64,000 nt of DNA from Pyrocephalus nanus (taxonomy: Eukaryota; Chordata; Aves; Passeriformes; Tyrannidae): positions 83,055,843 through 83,119,842 of the forward strand of contig CM076260.1 of NCBI GenBank assembly GCA_038380795.1. The letters run 5' to 3'. Numbering within the stretch: position 1 is the stretch's first letter; each line of letters begins with the position of its first letter. The position numbers and the translations under genes are program-made. Under the pieces are notes generated by a model. The model was not told the origin of the DNA. It searched no databases and was given only the letters and a program-made list of their open reading frames with translations. Shown piece by piece: positions 36,002 through 49,225 of the stretch.

Positions 36002-37296
36002 CTTTTGTCCCTGTATGGGATTTTTCACAATAGAGAGCAATCAATTTTGTAATACTGAGTAAGGTCAAGTACCTTTGACCTCATGGACATGTTGCTAAGA
36101 AGCTAAGACTTTATTACAGTAGTTAAAGACAAAACTTCACAGTTTCCCTGACCAATTTAGACATGTATTTAAGATACTCTTTTAAATTAACATTTTCAGC
36201 TTAAAATACATGCTGCCTTATTAAGTTCGTCACCTTTTTTGTTTAACCTCTTATAAGTACTGAAGTGATTTCTCTCAGCTTACAGTGGTATTTTAAGGTT
36301 AATTTCAGAGCTTAATAAACACCTACCTTAGCTGAAATACTAATCAAAGTGAAAAAATCTCTCAGTAACTTCGGGAGATAAAGTGAAAAACTTATTTCAA
36401 CTGCTATGCAATTGTGAAACAATTTTATTTTCAATATTTTGAACAAAACCCAAACAATGTAGCTGTTTGTGGCTCTTCTTCTGTCTTCTAGTAACTTTTA
36501 TTTTCATGTAACTTCATACTTTTTAGTTTTTGTTTATAAAATAAGTAGTTTTCTTTACTTTCAGTGCTTTGTTTTGTCTTGTTAATTTTTCTGATTATTA
36601 TTCAACTCTTCGCTCTTTTTTGTCTTTTTTGTTTTTTATTTTTTATTTTTAGTCTTCAATAAAGACCAAGTCAGCCAGTTGGATTTTTATGGGATAACTA
36701 CATAAAATTTAATTTAAATCCATTAATTACTTGGTTCATTCATATAGTTACTGGAGGAATGGAGCAGCAGAGAAAGGGTTAAAAGAAAGGTGGAGGGGAC
36801 TTTGTCCTTGACCTTTCTTTCTCTTTTTGTGCCTCTGATATTAGGGTCTTCTTAGCATTAAATATTTTTGCTGCCTCCTCTAAAGCTACTCTAATACCTC
36901 CTAGCACTGGTATAATACACTTGGCTTGGATCTTCTCAGTTTCACCTCCCTCTTGGCAGGCCAAGGGAAGCACTGAATGTACTGAAGTTGTCTGTTTTGT
37001 AACTTAGGCAAACCATGAGATAGCATTGACTTGATTTAGCTATGGAAGATTAGTCTCACAGTCATAAAAGCCAGATATCACCTTTTCTGGAAGCTGCTGA
37101 TGTTCCTTTCAGAAGACCAGAAACCCTATAACTGAACAGCAGTTAACCCCTTTGTTCTCTGTCAAAAGAAGTGATTTTTAAATTGAGATAGTGTGCTCTG
37201 TTGTTTTTGAGAGGATTATTGCAGTAGTGGATTAATTGTGCCACAGATGTCAGCACACCTGAGCTGACTTGATGCAAAGGCAGTTTGGATCTGTCA

Positions 37297-37505
37297 GGGT
37301 TTATTAGCTCAGTCTCAGTATCACTTTAATAAGCTATTTGGTCTCTAGGGCAAGATTTTATTTTTTTGCATGGTGCAAAGCCTGAGCTAATAAACCCCAG
37401 ACCTACACTGGCTTTTTCCAGAGCCAGCTTCCATTTGTCTGCATCATGCTTCCAGAACCAGAGTGCTGAGAGCCAGCTCTGATCGGCAAGGTTTATTAGC
37501 TCAGG
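37297..37505. repeat. 15-base motif in three copies, alternating orientation
   Basis: GGTTTATTAGCTCAG occurs on the plus strand at 37298-37312, on the minus strand at 37382-37396 and on the plus strand again at 37490-37504. Copies 1 and 2 form a perfect 16-base inverted repeat (37297-37312 with 37382-37397). Copies 2 and 3 form another perfect 16-base inverted repeat (37381-37396 with 37490-37505). The RNA could therefore pair copy 2 with either flank. The intervening sequence also has a small stem (tggct..agcca near 37410-37433). I do not recognise the element. Confidence 0.8.
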
Positions 37506-40500
37506 TGTAATCCCAGGCTGGAACAAGCAGCATGTGTTTCTGCTCTGCTGCACCTGTGTGAATAAGCCTGCCTGTAACCCACAGAAGGAGGGGGTGAAGA
37601 GAAGAGATATGGTCTTGCAGCCCAGGCTGCTTCCCATTCCCTTTCTCTTGGTGGTGTTTGCTAGCCCTACTTTCTCACGCATGAGGTTGAGGCTGCCATT
37701 CCCTCGGGTGACTTCTGTCCCAGGCAGGTGGTGGTCTGGCTGGGAGCAGTGGCAGCCACATTGCTTTTCCCTCAATAGCAGCAACAGGGGGTATTTGAAA
37801 TGTTTCTATGCAGGTCAGAGGGCAGCATCTGTATGGAGGAGGCAAGTGGCCTTCTCAAGTCCTTTTTCTAAGTTTTAGTCTGAAGCTGAACTGCCTGCTG
37901 TGTTTACAGTTATTCATGTTCTTTTGGAAGCCCGACAGTCCTTAGAAGGTGAGCTTCTGTCTTCCTCTAAACTGTGAGAGTGCCTACTGTATCCAGTTTA
38001 GACATATAGGGTTTTCCCCCTTCTGTGCCTATTATTTCAGTTTTACATTGTTAAATTTTATCTTAAGAACTTTTTTTTTCAAACTTGGTATGACTTCAGT
38101 TATGAAGAACTACATCATTGTAGTTAAAAAGATGAACTCATAGTACTCAGTGTTAAAAGTATTCAGAATTGCTTTGTGCTGGGAGAATAATGTCTAACAA
38201 TCCAAAGCAACCTTTTTGAAGCTTTCAGAACATCCATCTTTGGATAAAGACAAAGGTGGGAAAAATCGAACCACAGCAGTAAACACATTGGAAAGTTAGA
38301 AGTGCATGAAAGGGTTTATGACAAAGACTGTCTTCCAGTCATAGTTATCATAGGTTATAATCTGTGTAAATGCAGTAATAAGATACCACCAAGGCTGGAG
38401 ACACCATGTTTTGTTAGTACTTGTTGCATAGGAGAGCATTATAGAAACATTAATTAGCCCTATAATATTGCTGTAAGGCAAGTAGAGCTTGGAGTGTGGG
38501 TTTTTTGTTATTTATTTCATTTATGGAAATTGAACCTTAGGTTAAATGTGTCCTTGGACAAGTTTTAACAAGTGTCGGGAAGGCCTATGCTGGAAATTAG
38601 TTCTTGCTGCCCAACTGTGTGTTTACCCTTTTGAAATCTGTTGTCTCCTACTTTATTACTTGCTACTAAATTTCTATTAGTTAAAGCTACTTCCTTCTAT
38701 TTGTTCTGGCTTTGTTTTCTCAATGGTTACAAGGAGCTATTTTTTATGTTGGGAAGTTTAAGAAAAAAATTACCTATTGTATGTAGGATCTGATATCTTA
38801 AAAAGATAAATGAAAAGAACTACTTTATTGTAATAGTAGACCCCTTATAAAATGTGTACTGTGTTTTGTCTGGAGTATTAATATCAGTTGTTTGAGAGTG
38901 TTCTCAGTGTAAATGGGATGGTTAAAAAAGTGGGAAGGAAAGAGCTGGCTGTTGTTAATAGAGTACTGAAACATGAGCTCCTTATTGCAGAAGTGTAAGA
39001 AAGGCTCTTAGGGCAAACAGGTGAGGAACTTGATTTTGCAGGATCATGTTTAGAGGAAGTTTCCTACAGGGAGATGAACTGCTGAGTGTGTAAATGTAGA
39101 ACCCATGAACACCATCATTGTCAATTAAGATAAAGAGGATCTTCTGTCTTGCTTAGCTGAGGGTGTTGCATGTGTGCATGCATGTATTCGATGCATGGGC
39201 ATAAGGAGAGGATTTTGGTGTTGGAACTGGATGGAATTATCTAAAAAAAAAAAATGAACTTTTCTTGTCTGTTGTGTGTTTGGGCACCTTGGAAAGAAAA
39301 TAAGACAAACAGTCTGTTGTCTTTTTTTTGTATTAAAAGATTGTGTTGCTAATTCTCTTCTCTTCTAAAAGACTTCCTGACTCAACATTAAAATAAACAC
39401 ACTGTAGAGGTTTAATTTATTTTTCAGAATAAGAAAACATACGACAGTAGATTCTTGCTGATGCAAAAGCAGGAGACTGGAAAATTGTGTGAATGCTTGC
39501 CCATAGGAGGGGTCCACTTTGTTCAGTTCCTGAATCTGCATGGCCTCTGCTTGTGTACTGTTTAATTTGAGCCATCTAATCTCTAAACTTCCAGAGCTAT
39601 ACTTCTTGATATGGAAGCATGCTACAGCTTCGTGTCTCCTCCAGGACATGGGCACTTCACAATGTGACTAGTAGTTCTAGATCCCCAATTGTCCAAGACC
39701 TGGATGGATTATGCCCTAGGTTGCTTCTATCTTGTGTTCCTGAATTTCTTTGGGAAGGTGAGGAAAAGGTTGCATGCTTAGGTCTTGTTCTGATATAGGT
39801 TAAGGATCCAGACCTGGAAGCTTGGAAGCAGACATGGGTCCTGCACTTTGAATATGAAACTCTGTATCACTAAGTATTTTAATATTGGTTGCTCAGAATC
39901 TACCACTCTCAGAATCTACTCTTTTTCTGTCTTCAGTTTAGCTCTTTGAAATGGTGGTATGCAAGAGAGCTATACTTCCCATCATGGGAACTGTGTACTT
40001 CAAATGTTTGCAGCTGTACTTTTTGGAGGTTTTTGGTCATAAACAGTTCCTGAGGCTTGTGCTTAATCAATTTTGTGGCTTTGAGTTTTACCAAGGTCTG
40101 TTTATTTACGTTGTGTATACAAAGCCTAACTATAGCATACTGTCCCCAAATGTTTCTTCTCATACTAAGACCATCATCTCAGTAAAAGCAGTATCAATAT
40201 CCTTCAAATTCTGTCTAAGTCAAAGTTAAATGCCTCAGTTTTAAACTTTGACCTCACGTAGCTGACCTGTACATTAGTCCTTTTTAATCTGTTGTTTGGT
40301 GAGGTTTTTATACAATTCAAAATTGAAAAACTGAAAGCCTACTACTTGAGGAGCTGGGTTTTGCCTCTGCTGTGCTTGTTACTGTAATATGTAAATAAAA
40401 CTTTTGAATTTCATATACAGGGGATAGATGGGCTTTTGCAGTGGGAAAGCTCTTGTTAGCACTCAGTGGTATCTCTACTCTGCCTTATTTTTCTCTTACT

Positions 40501-41393
40501 ACCCTTGGGAAGAGGGAGTAGTATGACAGGGTCCAAATTTTTGTAGTCTCAGTCTATATGAGCAAGCAGCATGGACTAACAGGAGCTGATCTATAAACAA
40601 AAGCCTTTGGTTTTGATGAAACACAAGGCTTAGTGTTTTATTTTCATCAAGGAGTACTCTGATCTCGTGGAATGAGGCTGAAATACATTAGGTGCTTTCT
40701 TAGCATTCATGTTTCTGGTTTAGCTTTTTATTATTTAAACATATTTTTTTCTTTGCATCTAAAAGAGAGTGCACACAACTAAGAAGGCCCCACAACTCAG
40801 TAAGTGCAATTGATAAGATATGTTTCAAGAGAAAATCGGACCTGAATCAGCAGTAATGCAGACTTTGAGCACAGTGTCCATCTCCTGGGCATTGATTGTA
40901 GCCAACCTCCCTCCTGTGAGAGGAGACAGTAAAAGAGCTGTGAGAAGATGGAGGAGCTGTTAGCTGCTGCCTGTTATACACTTGTGACCATGCCATGTGC
41001 CATTCCCTCATTTCAGTGAGGAAAATAAAGTCCACAGTTAGCATAAGGGGAAACCTACCCAGCCTTTTCTTTGTAAGACACTTGGGACTTCGCTGGAAAC
41101 AAGCTTATAATGATACATAGTCTCTGTTTCCTACATATACTACAAGTGTTTACAGAATTAAGACAAAACAGAACAAAAAAAAAGAGAACCTTAGAAGAAA
41201 CTTCTCAGGATGTGCTCCCGCACTGAAGTGGATCACAGATTGATAGTGAATTTGCTCAGCTCGTTGCAGCAATTAATGTTAACAAAAGAAGCAGGGGATG
41301 TAATAAAGTTATAAAAAGCCCTAAATGTTTCCTTTCTTAATACGTAATCAGAAGAAACCCAGAAAACTGAGTTTGGGATTTTTTTTCTCCCTT

Positions 41394-41398
<5 letters not shown>

Positions 41399-41460
<62 letters not shown>

Positions 41461-41495
41461 GTTGTTGTTGTTGGTCTTTTTTTTTTTTTTTTTTT
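41399..41495. repeat. T61 and T19 homopolymers flanking a (GTT)n run
   Basis: An unbroken run of 61 T (41399-41459) is followed by GG, a short TTG/GTT repeat with GGTC, then 19 T (41477-41495). On the minus strand this reads as poly(A), (CAA)n, poly(A), a layout seen in retroposon tails, but no element body is recognised next to it. Homopolymers of this length are rare in birds and prone to sequencing error. Confidence 0.9.
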
Positions 41496-42660
41496 CCAGT
41501 GTGTAACTTGAAAGCTACACACAGAAAGCTGTACGCATGCCAGGGGAGGCTGTGGTTCAGCCATCGATTGTGCACTGTTCTTGTTCTGCACATGTGCAGG
41601 AACAAAATGATGTATTGACAGCGAAGTGATACTTTGGTACTTACAGTACTGGTCTTATACCTCTCTTCTGTACAACTTCTCTTCCTGAGCATGGAGAAGG
41701 GGAGAGCTTGAAGTGGAACATGAGCCCCTCTCTTTCCTCTCCTGCGAAGTGAGAGAGCTGGGCAAAGTGGCTGTGTGCATGGGATCAGCAAACCTCCCAA
41801 CCTTCAAGAGAGCAGGGCTGTAGTGAGCGATGGGGTTCTGCTCTCTGTAGGGCCTTGAGAAGAAGTTGAGTGCAGCATCTCTAATGATACCCTTCTTTGC
41901 AGCATTCACCATGAAGGGCTGCTTGTTCCAACTGATCCTGCCTTAAAGGAAGCTTGCATTCTGGGACATATAGGATTTGTGGAGGGTGGATGAGGAGGGA
42001 TACACTCCCTAAACTGTCTCCTTGTTTGGATTCTGCAGTACTGGGTATTAGTTGATTATCCTTGGTTCAGGTTGTCAAGTCAGTCCATGTTCTGTAACCA
42101 GCATGGGCTGATGCTGGGTTGGGTTTGAGGTTTTTTTGCTTTAGCGGTGTTTTTTTTTTTTTGTTTTGGTTTTTTGTTTGTTTGTTCTGCCTTTAAAACC
42201 ACCAGTACTTGATTTGCAAAGCCTAATTTATTCCTAGAAAACAGATCCTCCCCATTGAGGATAGGAAGAAAGCAAACCTTCAGCATCTTATCATTTATTA
42301 CTGCACAGAGAAGGGAAATAATTTTACATGTTAGCAAGGCAAGATGTTAATTTAAATACAGAGCTAAAAATAGGTCTGCTTGGCAATATGCTTTTTTTGT
42401 GAATCTCTGCATAAACCTAGGGTTTTGGAGAGCTAGTTCCTGAGAGAGGCAAATTGTTTTGTGTCCTATGGCAAGACTGGCTTTTTTTCCTAAATCAGAT
42501 CAAGGTTTTTTTATTATCTCTAGATGGCAGTTTAGGCCTGGATTTTTAGAGAAGCTCGACTAAATGGTGAACTGTTATGGAGAGTTGGTTGAATTTAGGA
42601 AAAACTTTATTGTGCTTAGCATTTTATTTACTATATTATGATTAATAGTCTTTTCTCCAC

Positions 42661-42679
42661 TTTTTTTTTTTTTTTTTTT
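42661..42679. repeat. T19 homopolymer
   Basis: An uninterrupted run of 19 T lies in intron 2, 41 bases before a perfect hairpin. Low-complexity sequence. Confidence 0.9.
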
Positions 42680-42720
42680 GGGTAACTCTTCAGTTGTCTG
42701 AATTCTGCATCCAGTTAAAT

Positions 42721-42750
42721 AATTCCAGTTGTCTCTTCACAACTGGAATT
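42721..42750. repeat. Perfect 12-bp hairpin
   Basis: 'aattccagttgt' (42721-42732) pairs exactly with 'acaactggaatt' (42739-42750) around the loop ctcttc. It is intronic, and the stem is too short for a standard microRNA precursor. The small loop would favour cruciform or RNA stem formation. Confidence 0.8.
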
Positions 42751-45700
42751 TGTCTTAGTTTGTTCAGTTTCCTGCATATTTATTATGAAGGATTTTGTAA
42801 CAAAATGAGTAGGCACTGTAATGAGAAAGGTTAAGACAATTAGAAGGATTGCAGACTGGAGTGTTAACCACCCCAGCAGCAAGAACGGAATGGATCATGA
42901 GAATCTGCTGGTTTCCTTGGCTTGGTCGATTCTGTAGTGCATGACTTCTTTTTATGACACTGAAATGATAGAAATATCTATAGCATGTGAAATGTTTATA
43001 TTGTCAGAATATGTATAATTATGATCTCATATAATTAAATACACTTTAAAGTGTCTCTCAGATTGTGCAGTCTTAAGTATTTATACTATATAAACTGCAG
43101 TAAACAGAACATGAATGAAAATGGCAAGTATCAAAGAGCATGTTATATCCTTATGACTGATAAAATAATGTGTCCTTTTGCTGAAGTTGGTTTTTTGAAG
43201 TATTTGAGTATAGTTGCTATTGAATTCTGATGGATCTTGGCATTTAGAGATTGTACTATAAAGATAAATAGAAATTAAGTATGTTATGTTGCCATTGGGT
43301 TAGGAGAGAAACTGTTTTTTTTGTGTGTGTGTGTTTGTTCTAAAAGATATATGTATGCCAAAAGCATTGTTTTTTGTTTCCCTTCCTTCATAGAGGTCAT
43401 GTTTACATGCCAGTATTGGAATGAATTTGATGTTTTGAAGTGGACAAGCAAAGACTTACAACACATGCTTTCATTTGAAGTATATTTAGGGAAAGAATTC
43501 CTTAAGATCTTATAGTTAGGCTACAAAGTTCCTTTGTAGAAAGACACAGATGGTTGTAATACCTTCTCCATTAGTAGTGTAAAGGTCATACAGGTTTTCT
43601 GCAGTTATGTAATTTCTAGGATTATTTAAGTAATTTAAATTTTTTTTAATAGGATGGTCTTGCAACATGATTATATCACCCTTGGTTACAGATTTCTGTC
43701 TCCTCCATTCTCAATGAATCTTTAGAGTTATTGGATATATTTCTGGTAAAGTTGGACTTCTGAAAACTGTTTGGAGCGAGATACTCAGAGAACTGGATCC
43801 CCAGAAAAGCATTAGATGGTGAACACCAGGTGTTCCTTCAGTTAGCTTTTGGGTTTCTAGATTCCAGTATTGCATCCTCAGTCCTGACAATGATTAAAGA
43901 CTTAAAATGGTATCCAGAATGAAATCATAAAATTAAACGGTGAGCTAATCAGTAGGGTAATTTGCAGAACAGGAAATTCTTAGAAACATTGCTCTTCTCC
44001 AGGATGTCAGCACTGTATTCAGATTTTTCTGAGGGAAACTGGAATATGTCTCTTTCCTTTCAGAACCCACAGCTTGTTGCTTTCCAAAGAAAGCGCTTCA
44101 CTGCTTTTCTTCTGGAATCGGTGGGGGATCATCACTCTGTCTTTCAACACAGCAGGAGTTAAAGGTGCCTTTGTGTCACAACTTTTTGTTTAGGATGTGC
44201 ACTCAACCAAGATGAGCTTTGGTTTGGTTTCCTTGCGTGCTCGAGGAACAGAAATCTTGGATTAATAAAATAAGAAAGACGTTATTTATTATGCCCTTAA
44301 CAGTATTCCTGCGTGTCATGTAAAGCAACTTGAAATTTCTGCTCTAAGCTCAGATATATCCATGCCAGAGTGTTGGTTTTCCCCCTTTCCGTAAACTTGA
44401 TGCATGCATCATTTCTCAACCATTTTATGCTGGAATCTGAAACAGCCCTGTACTTATAATCCTCTTCCCAATTACTGTATTTTCTGTTATTTGCCCTCTA
44501 CCATGTATTTTGCCTGAAAGGATTGATGCACTCCTATGGGAGAAGTTGATATGTGCACTGTGATGAAATTTGTTGAAAGTCAGTGCATCCTGTTTAAACT
44601 GGTGCTTGACTCTGTGTGCTCAAGAGGAGAAAGAAAAGATAAATTTCATGTGGAAATAGAAAAAAAAACTCCAGTTGATAGGTGCACTAGAAATAGCACA
44701 AAACTCACAACGCTGTTGTAGTGTACTTGTTGTCACAGTATTAGAAATGTGTAGAAATTAAAAAAATACAGAAATCTATATAGAAAAACTTCTGTGGACA
44801 TTTAAGTACAAATCACCAGCAGTTGCTTGATAAAGGAAATACTTGAAAGTGGAGCTGAGGCTGAAAGGCTAGAAACTTAACTTGAGTGCAGGAAACTTCC
44901 AGGACGTGTAAATTAGTTTATTGTGATTTTTCTCACTGAAAATACATTTTTGTGAATTTCAATTCTCAACATGATCTAGAGACACAAGGAAATAAGTGTG
45001 GTGTTACTTTTGAAGGAATTAATTATGAATCAAGATAAATAATTAGCATAGGAATGAGATTGTAATGATCCTAATTCAAGAATTAGAATTAATTTAATAT
45101 AAATATTGTTTTGTGACAAGTGGAGTCTGTTATTCCTGCATTTTGAGTCATTTGAAAGGACAAAAGAGAAATTATCTAAACTGATATGTTGACATGTTTT
45201 ATAATTACTGATTTCATATAATAAATTATGCTTAATTTAGCATGTATTAAAACACATACATTTTGTATATGTAGAGGTTTTAAAATATTTACATATTTTG
45301 AAACTGTTATAAACCTTTTATTTTAGGTCTTGCTCCTGCAAATATTTATATACTCTTCAGCCATAATAACATGAACACATGGACTGAAAAGTGTGTATGT
45401 ATAGATCAGTCCCAAAACAACATAAGATGTTTTGGGTGTGTTTAAGCCTACCGGTAATGGTATTTTAAACTTGCTTTTCTGAAAACATGTTGCAAATACA
45501 ACCATACCAGTCCCATTGTGGTTATGTCAAACCCAGTAATAGCCTGTGAGAGTGTTGAGCAGCAGTTAATTAGGGAAAGATGCATAAAAAGTATGAACAT
45601 CTTGGAATACGGGTTTCAGCTTTTTGTGATGTAGGTAATTCCAGAGCAAATGTGTCTCTGTGGCTTTATTCTTAGTAGATAAAGATGGCCTCTTCTTTAA

Positions 45701-46014
45701 AACACAAAAACCAACCCGAAGAATCCCTATTCCTTCACCATGCTTTTGGAAAGCGAGGGAAGATTGGTTACGTTGTCTATGCCTCGACTTCCAACGTGGC
45801 AAACTTCCTCGGTACAGAAAGCTTTTGATACTGAAGCTAGGAGGTTCAAAAAGCAGGTTAGTGAACCTTTGACAGAAAAGGCTGCTGAGAGTTATTAAAC
45901 ATCAAACCCATCAGTCTTGCTCAGGAAGTTGCTGAGCCTCTAATTCTTGAAGGCTGTAATGGTGCTAACTTTTACTGCATTTCACCCTGTCCTTAGGCAT
46001 CCAGCTTGGTAATG

Positions 46015-46062
46015 GAGGGAGAGGACTGGACTAAGTGGATCTTTAATCTGACCCACTAAGCC
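46015..46062 (+). repeat. Possible remnant of an old LINE-type 3' tail
   Basis: 'gactggactaagtggatctt' followed by 'taatctgacccacta' resembles the amniote repeat ending 'gggctagatggacctttggt' followed by 'ctgacccagta', and so also resembles the fragment at 11.7 kb. It is short and diverged, so this is tentative. Confidence 0.3.
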
Positions 46063-48356
46063 TGATCTCATTATCTGCATCTTTGCCAAGCTCTATTTTG
46101 AATTTCCAGTCATGACCTCCTTGAATTGAACAGGACCAAGTCAATTGTCTTTAACAGGAGTATATTGACCTGCTTTTCAGTTTTGAACTTAGTACTTCTA
46201 CTCCAGTTTTTGAAAGCTTAGCTTTTTGGAAAATATTGGTATTTTCAGTTGTGTGCCATTATTGTTGCCTTCCAACAAAATAATTAGGTCATTCATTTGG
46301 CACACTGCAGCTGTCTTGGACAGTTTTGAAGCTTAACTGCTGTATTATGTAAATTAAAATGTTCAGTTTAATTCTTTCATAAAAAATATGATCTTTTATC
46401 CAGTTTTGTAATATTCTACTACACAGCATTAATGAAGGATTTCAATCAAAGGGTTCATTTCTGTAAAGATCTAATAGATAATTTTTTTTAACCTGTTGTC
46501 ACTGTTCGTATGATCTGAGACAATAGTTGCTGTATCTCATGATGCTTGTTTTGTTAGAGGCCAGTTAGAGTAATGCAGTTTGTCCTGCAGAGCATGTGCT
46601 TTATGTATATGTAATATGTATATAAACCTTTGGGGTTTATGTTGCTGTCAGGGAAGAAGTAAGAATCTTCAAGTCTATTGGGATAAAATAGATAAGGTAA
46701 CTTAAAAACAGGTTCTGTTTTCAGCTTCATAGTTTCAAATTCACTGCAACAATAAGTTCACTTTCATAAGTAGAAACTTAAGTTTTCTTAGGCTTCTGAA
46801 GCACAGCTTTGGTTCTTAACTACAGAGAAAAGAGTTGCAGTTTTTTCAGTGTTGTCTCTTGTGTATGTATATGTTATTTCCCTTCTGAGAGGAGATATGC
46901 TGTGATCAGTCTCTTAGAAGAGTGTATATTTTGTCATATTGGCTTTTGGAATGGTCTTGTTAGCTTACTTCTCTGTTCAGTTTTTGTTTTTTTAAGTAAC
47001 TTGTTGAAAAGCTCAGATGCTGATATAGGTGCATGTCTATAAATCTCCATATATGTTCAGTATTTATGTTTTTTCCTAATGTTGTAAAAATGGGACCTTT
47101 GAAAGTTCTGCCTTTTTTTTTTTTTTTAAAGGCCTTTTTTATCTGATGTTTTTCAAAAGAACTCCCAACTGTGCCCAAACTCTTTCACTGTCGTCTCTAC
47201 TCATTTTCTACAGATGACCCAGATGACATTCTGGTCTTAAGTTTCACTGGCTTTGGAGAGATTTTTAATTAAAATTTAAGGCTTCTGAATCTATTTTCCA
47301 AGATAGAATTAATTTCAGTCATGGGCACATAAGCAAATTTTTACTGTTTGTAGCACAATCTGAGTCTTAGAAGCCAGGCACAAGGAAGACTTGGCTGGTG
47401 TATTACAGCATACGCTTGTTACAAATCCCTTCTCAAGCTTACAATGAAAATGGTCTCCAGTCTTCCAGCAATCAAAGACAAGACACAGTCTTAAAAATAA
47501 ACAAATATAAGTAAGCAATGATTACTTTTGTGTTGCCAGGGAGATGCCTAATATGCACTTAAGGTAGCCCAGCTAAGTAGTGTTGAAAAGATAAGTTTCT
47601 GAACAACACACGGAGGGGAAGGTGTGTGTGAGAACAACCCCATGCAAAACTCGGGTTAAAGTTGTTTGGCAATTCTGGTGCCACGTACAATTGCTGTACT
47701 GTGATATGTCTGTGTCAGAGGGTGTTGTCCCTTAACAAAGTAGTCCTCCAAATTGACACAGTCCTATCCAACTAAGTTTTTTCATATGCATGCTTGTGCA
47801 TTTATTTTTATATATAAATGTGTGTATTGAAACCTGATTGAAGTGCCAAGTACTCTAATTTACTTGTCCCAGGGATGTGGACTGACTTTTTTTTTTTTTT
47901 TTAAATAATATACCTGTGCAATTGGATGTATCTAAATATGGTGTAGAATCCCCTGTTATGGTTTAAGGTATGATCTTACCTATTTTAGTAAAAATTGATC
48001 TTGCATATCATTTTGTCTGTGTTAAAAGATCGTTAACAATATTAAAAATACACTTCGTTTGTAGAAGCAAAGTAGCTCAGTAGTGATTTTTTTTTTTTAA
48101 ATGTTTCATTGTATGCCATCTTTAATGGGACAAATGAAATTATTTTCATGTTTATATTAATTAGGATTATATTTTAATGTTAAATTCCATTCTCTGAGTA
48201 AGAGAATTAATTTTGCTTTGCCATCTTTGTGTTATTTTAGCTTTCTCAAAATGCAATAGCATTGTAAATTTAAATATCCAAAATAAATTAGGTATGCTTT
48301 TGCAGTATTATATATACATATGATCAGCAATTGCTTTTGCTTTTTTATTTTTTCCC

Positions 48357-48381
48357 TTTTTTTTTTTTTTTTTTTTTTTTT
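48357..48381. repeat. T25 homopolymer
   Basis: A run of 25 T follows a T-rich tract (48339-48356) in intron 2. It is about 0.85 kb before exon 3, too far to act as its polypyrimidine tract. Confidence 0.9.
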
Positions 48382-49199
48382 GTGGGATTTACTGCTTCTC
48401 CAAGGTTTTTATTCAGAGTGGAGTTGATCCTGCTTGGTCTCTGACCTGGGTATTGAGTGTAGGCTGACTATTCAGGCTCCCTCAATAGTCACTAGATAGA
48501 GCAACACAAAGCAGTGTAATTAATCCTTTCTGGAGGCGAATTGTCTTTTGAAGAATCTGACCCCTTTTCACTGATGGTACAAAGAATGCATAGAAGCTGC
48601 TTGGGATAATCACAAGCACCTGTCTGTTTCTTCAAAGAATGTAATCCCCAGGTGTAGCCATGTCTTTGTAGCAGCAGCTCTTGCATCTCTTTTTTTATGT
48701 TGTTTTGGTGGTGGCAGTGGAGGGAATGTCACTTGGGTTTTAGTGAGGGAAAGGTTGAATCAATTCATGCTTCTCTGCATCATTTTCATGGTCTATAATG
48801 TAACTGTAGAGATTTAGTCTAGGTACCTATGCAATATCCGATTTAAAAATAGTAATGGAATGAATCCAGGCCAGGATCAGTAGGTTGTTAGAGTATGAGG
48901 AGGAAGAATGCTGGGAAGAGAGTGTAAAAGGCTACTAACAGGAAGATTTGCAATAATGCTATATTTCTTGATTTAACTTGTACATTTCCTATTTTTTAGG
49001 TCACCAGCATTTTACTTTTCAAAGCTGTTCAAATGTTGTGCATATTTATGTAGGAAAGCAGCAAAAGCTGTACCAGCTTGTATACTATCTTTTGTGGAGC
49101 TGAGCAATGCTGCTCTCTTGTACTCCAATTACATTAACAATTAATGCCTTTTTTTATGATGGGGAGGGTTTGCACTGTCCTTCGTGCTTTGTTTCACAG

Positions 49200-49225
49200 G
49201 TGCTTTTTAAAATGTCTTTTCTTAG
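49200..49225 (+). promoter_or_regulatory. LTBP1: Alternative upstream acceptor for LTBP1 exon 3
   Basis: A second good acceptor, 'cttcgtgctttgtttcacag', ends at 49199, 26 bases upstream of the frame-preserving acceptor at 49225. Its use would add 26 bases, shift the frame and introduce an early stop (TAA in the added segment or soon after). The downstream site keeps the conserved protein frame and is taken as the main one. Confidence 0.4.

Larger units (their letters stand above)
35087..49225 (+). other. LTBP1: LTBP1 intron 2 (14.1 kb)
   Basis: The intron runs from GTGAGT at 35087 to a pyrimidine-rich acceptor 'aatgtcttttcttag' ending at 49225. I recognise no exon or gene in it. Contents include a G-run cluster (35974-36001), a T-rich region around 36600-36650, a three-copy 15-base motif (37297-37505), very long T homopolymers (41399-41495), a perfect hairpin (42721-42750), a small (GT)n run near 43322 and many shorter T tracts. 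Open frames inside, up to 152 codons, are chance frames. Confidence 0.9.

Noticed and set aside
36600..36665. Strong pyrimidine tract ending TTTTTAG as an exon acceptor in intron 2
   Set aside because: The sequence after it quickly meets stops in the LTBP1 frame and resembles nothing in the family; it is probably a cryptic site.
37298..37505. tRNA-like A box (TTAGCTCAG) suggesting tRNA genes or tRNA-derived SINEs
   Set aside because: No B box (GGTTCGANTCC) or acceptor-stem pairing was found at the right distance downstream of any of the three copies.
37326..37784. 152-codon minus-strand frame in intron 2
   Set aside because: No domain or signal was seen, it overlaps the inverted-motif region, and a frame of this size is expected by chance in a locally GC-richer patch.
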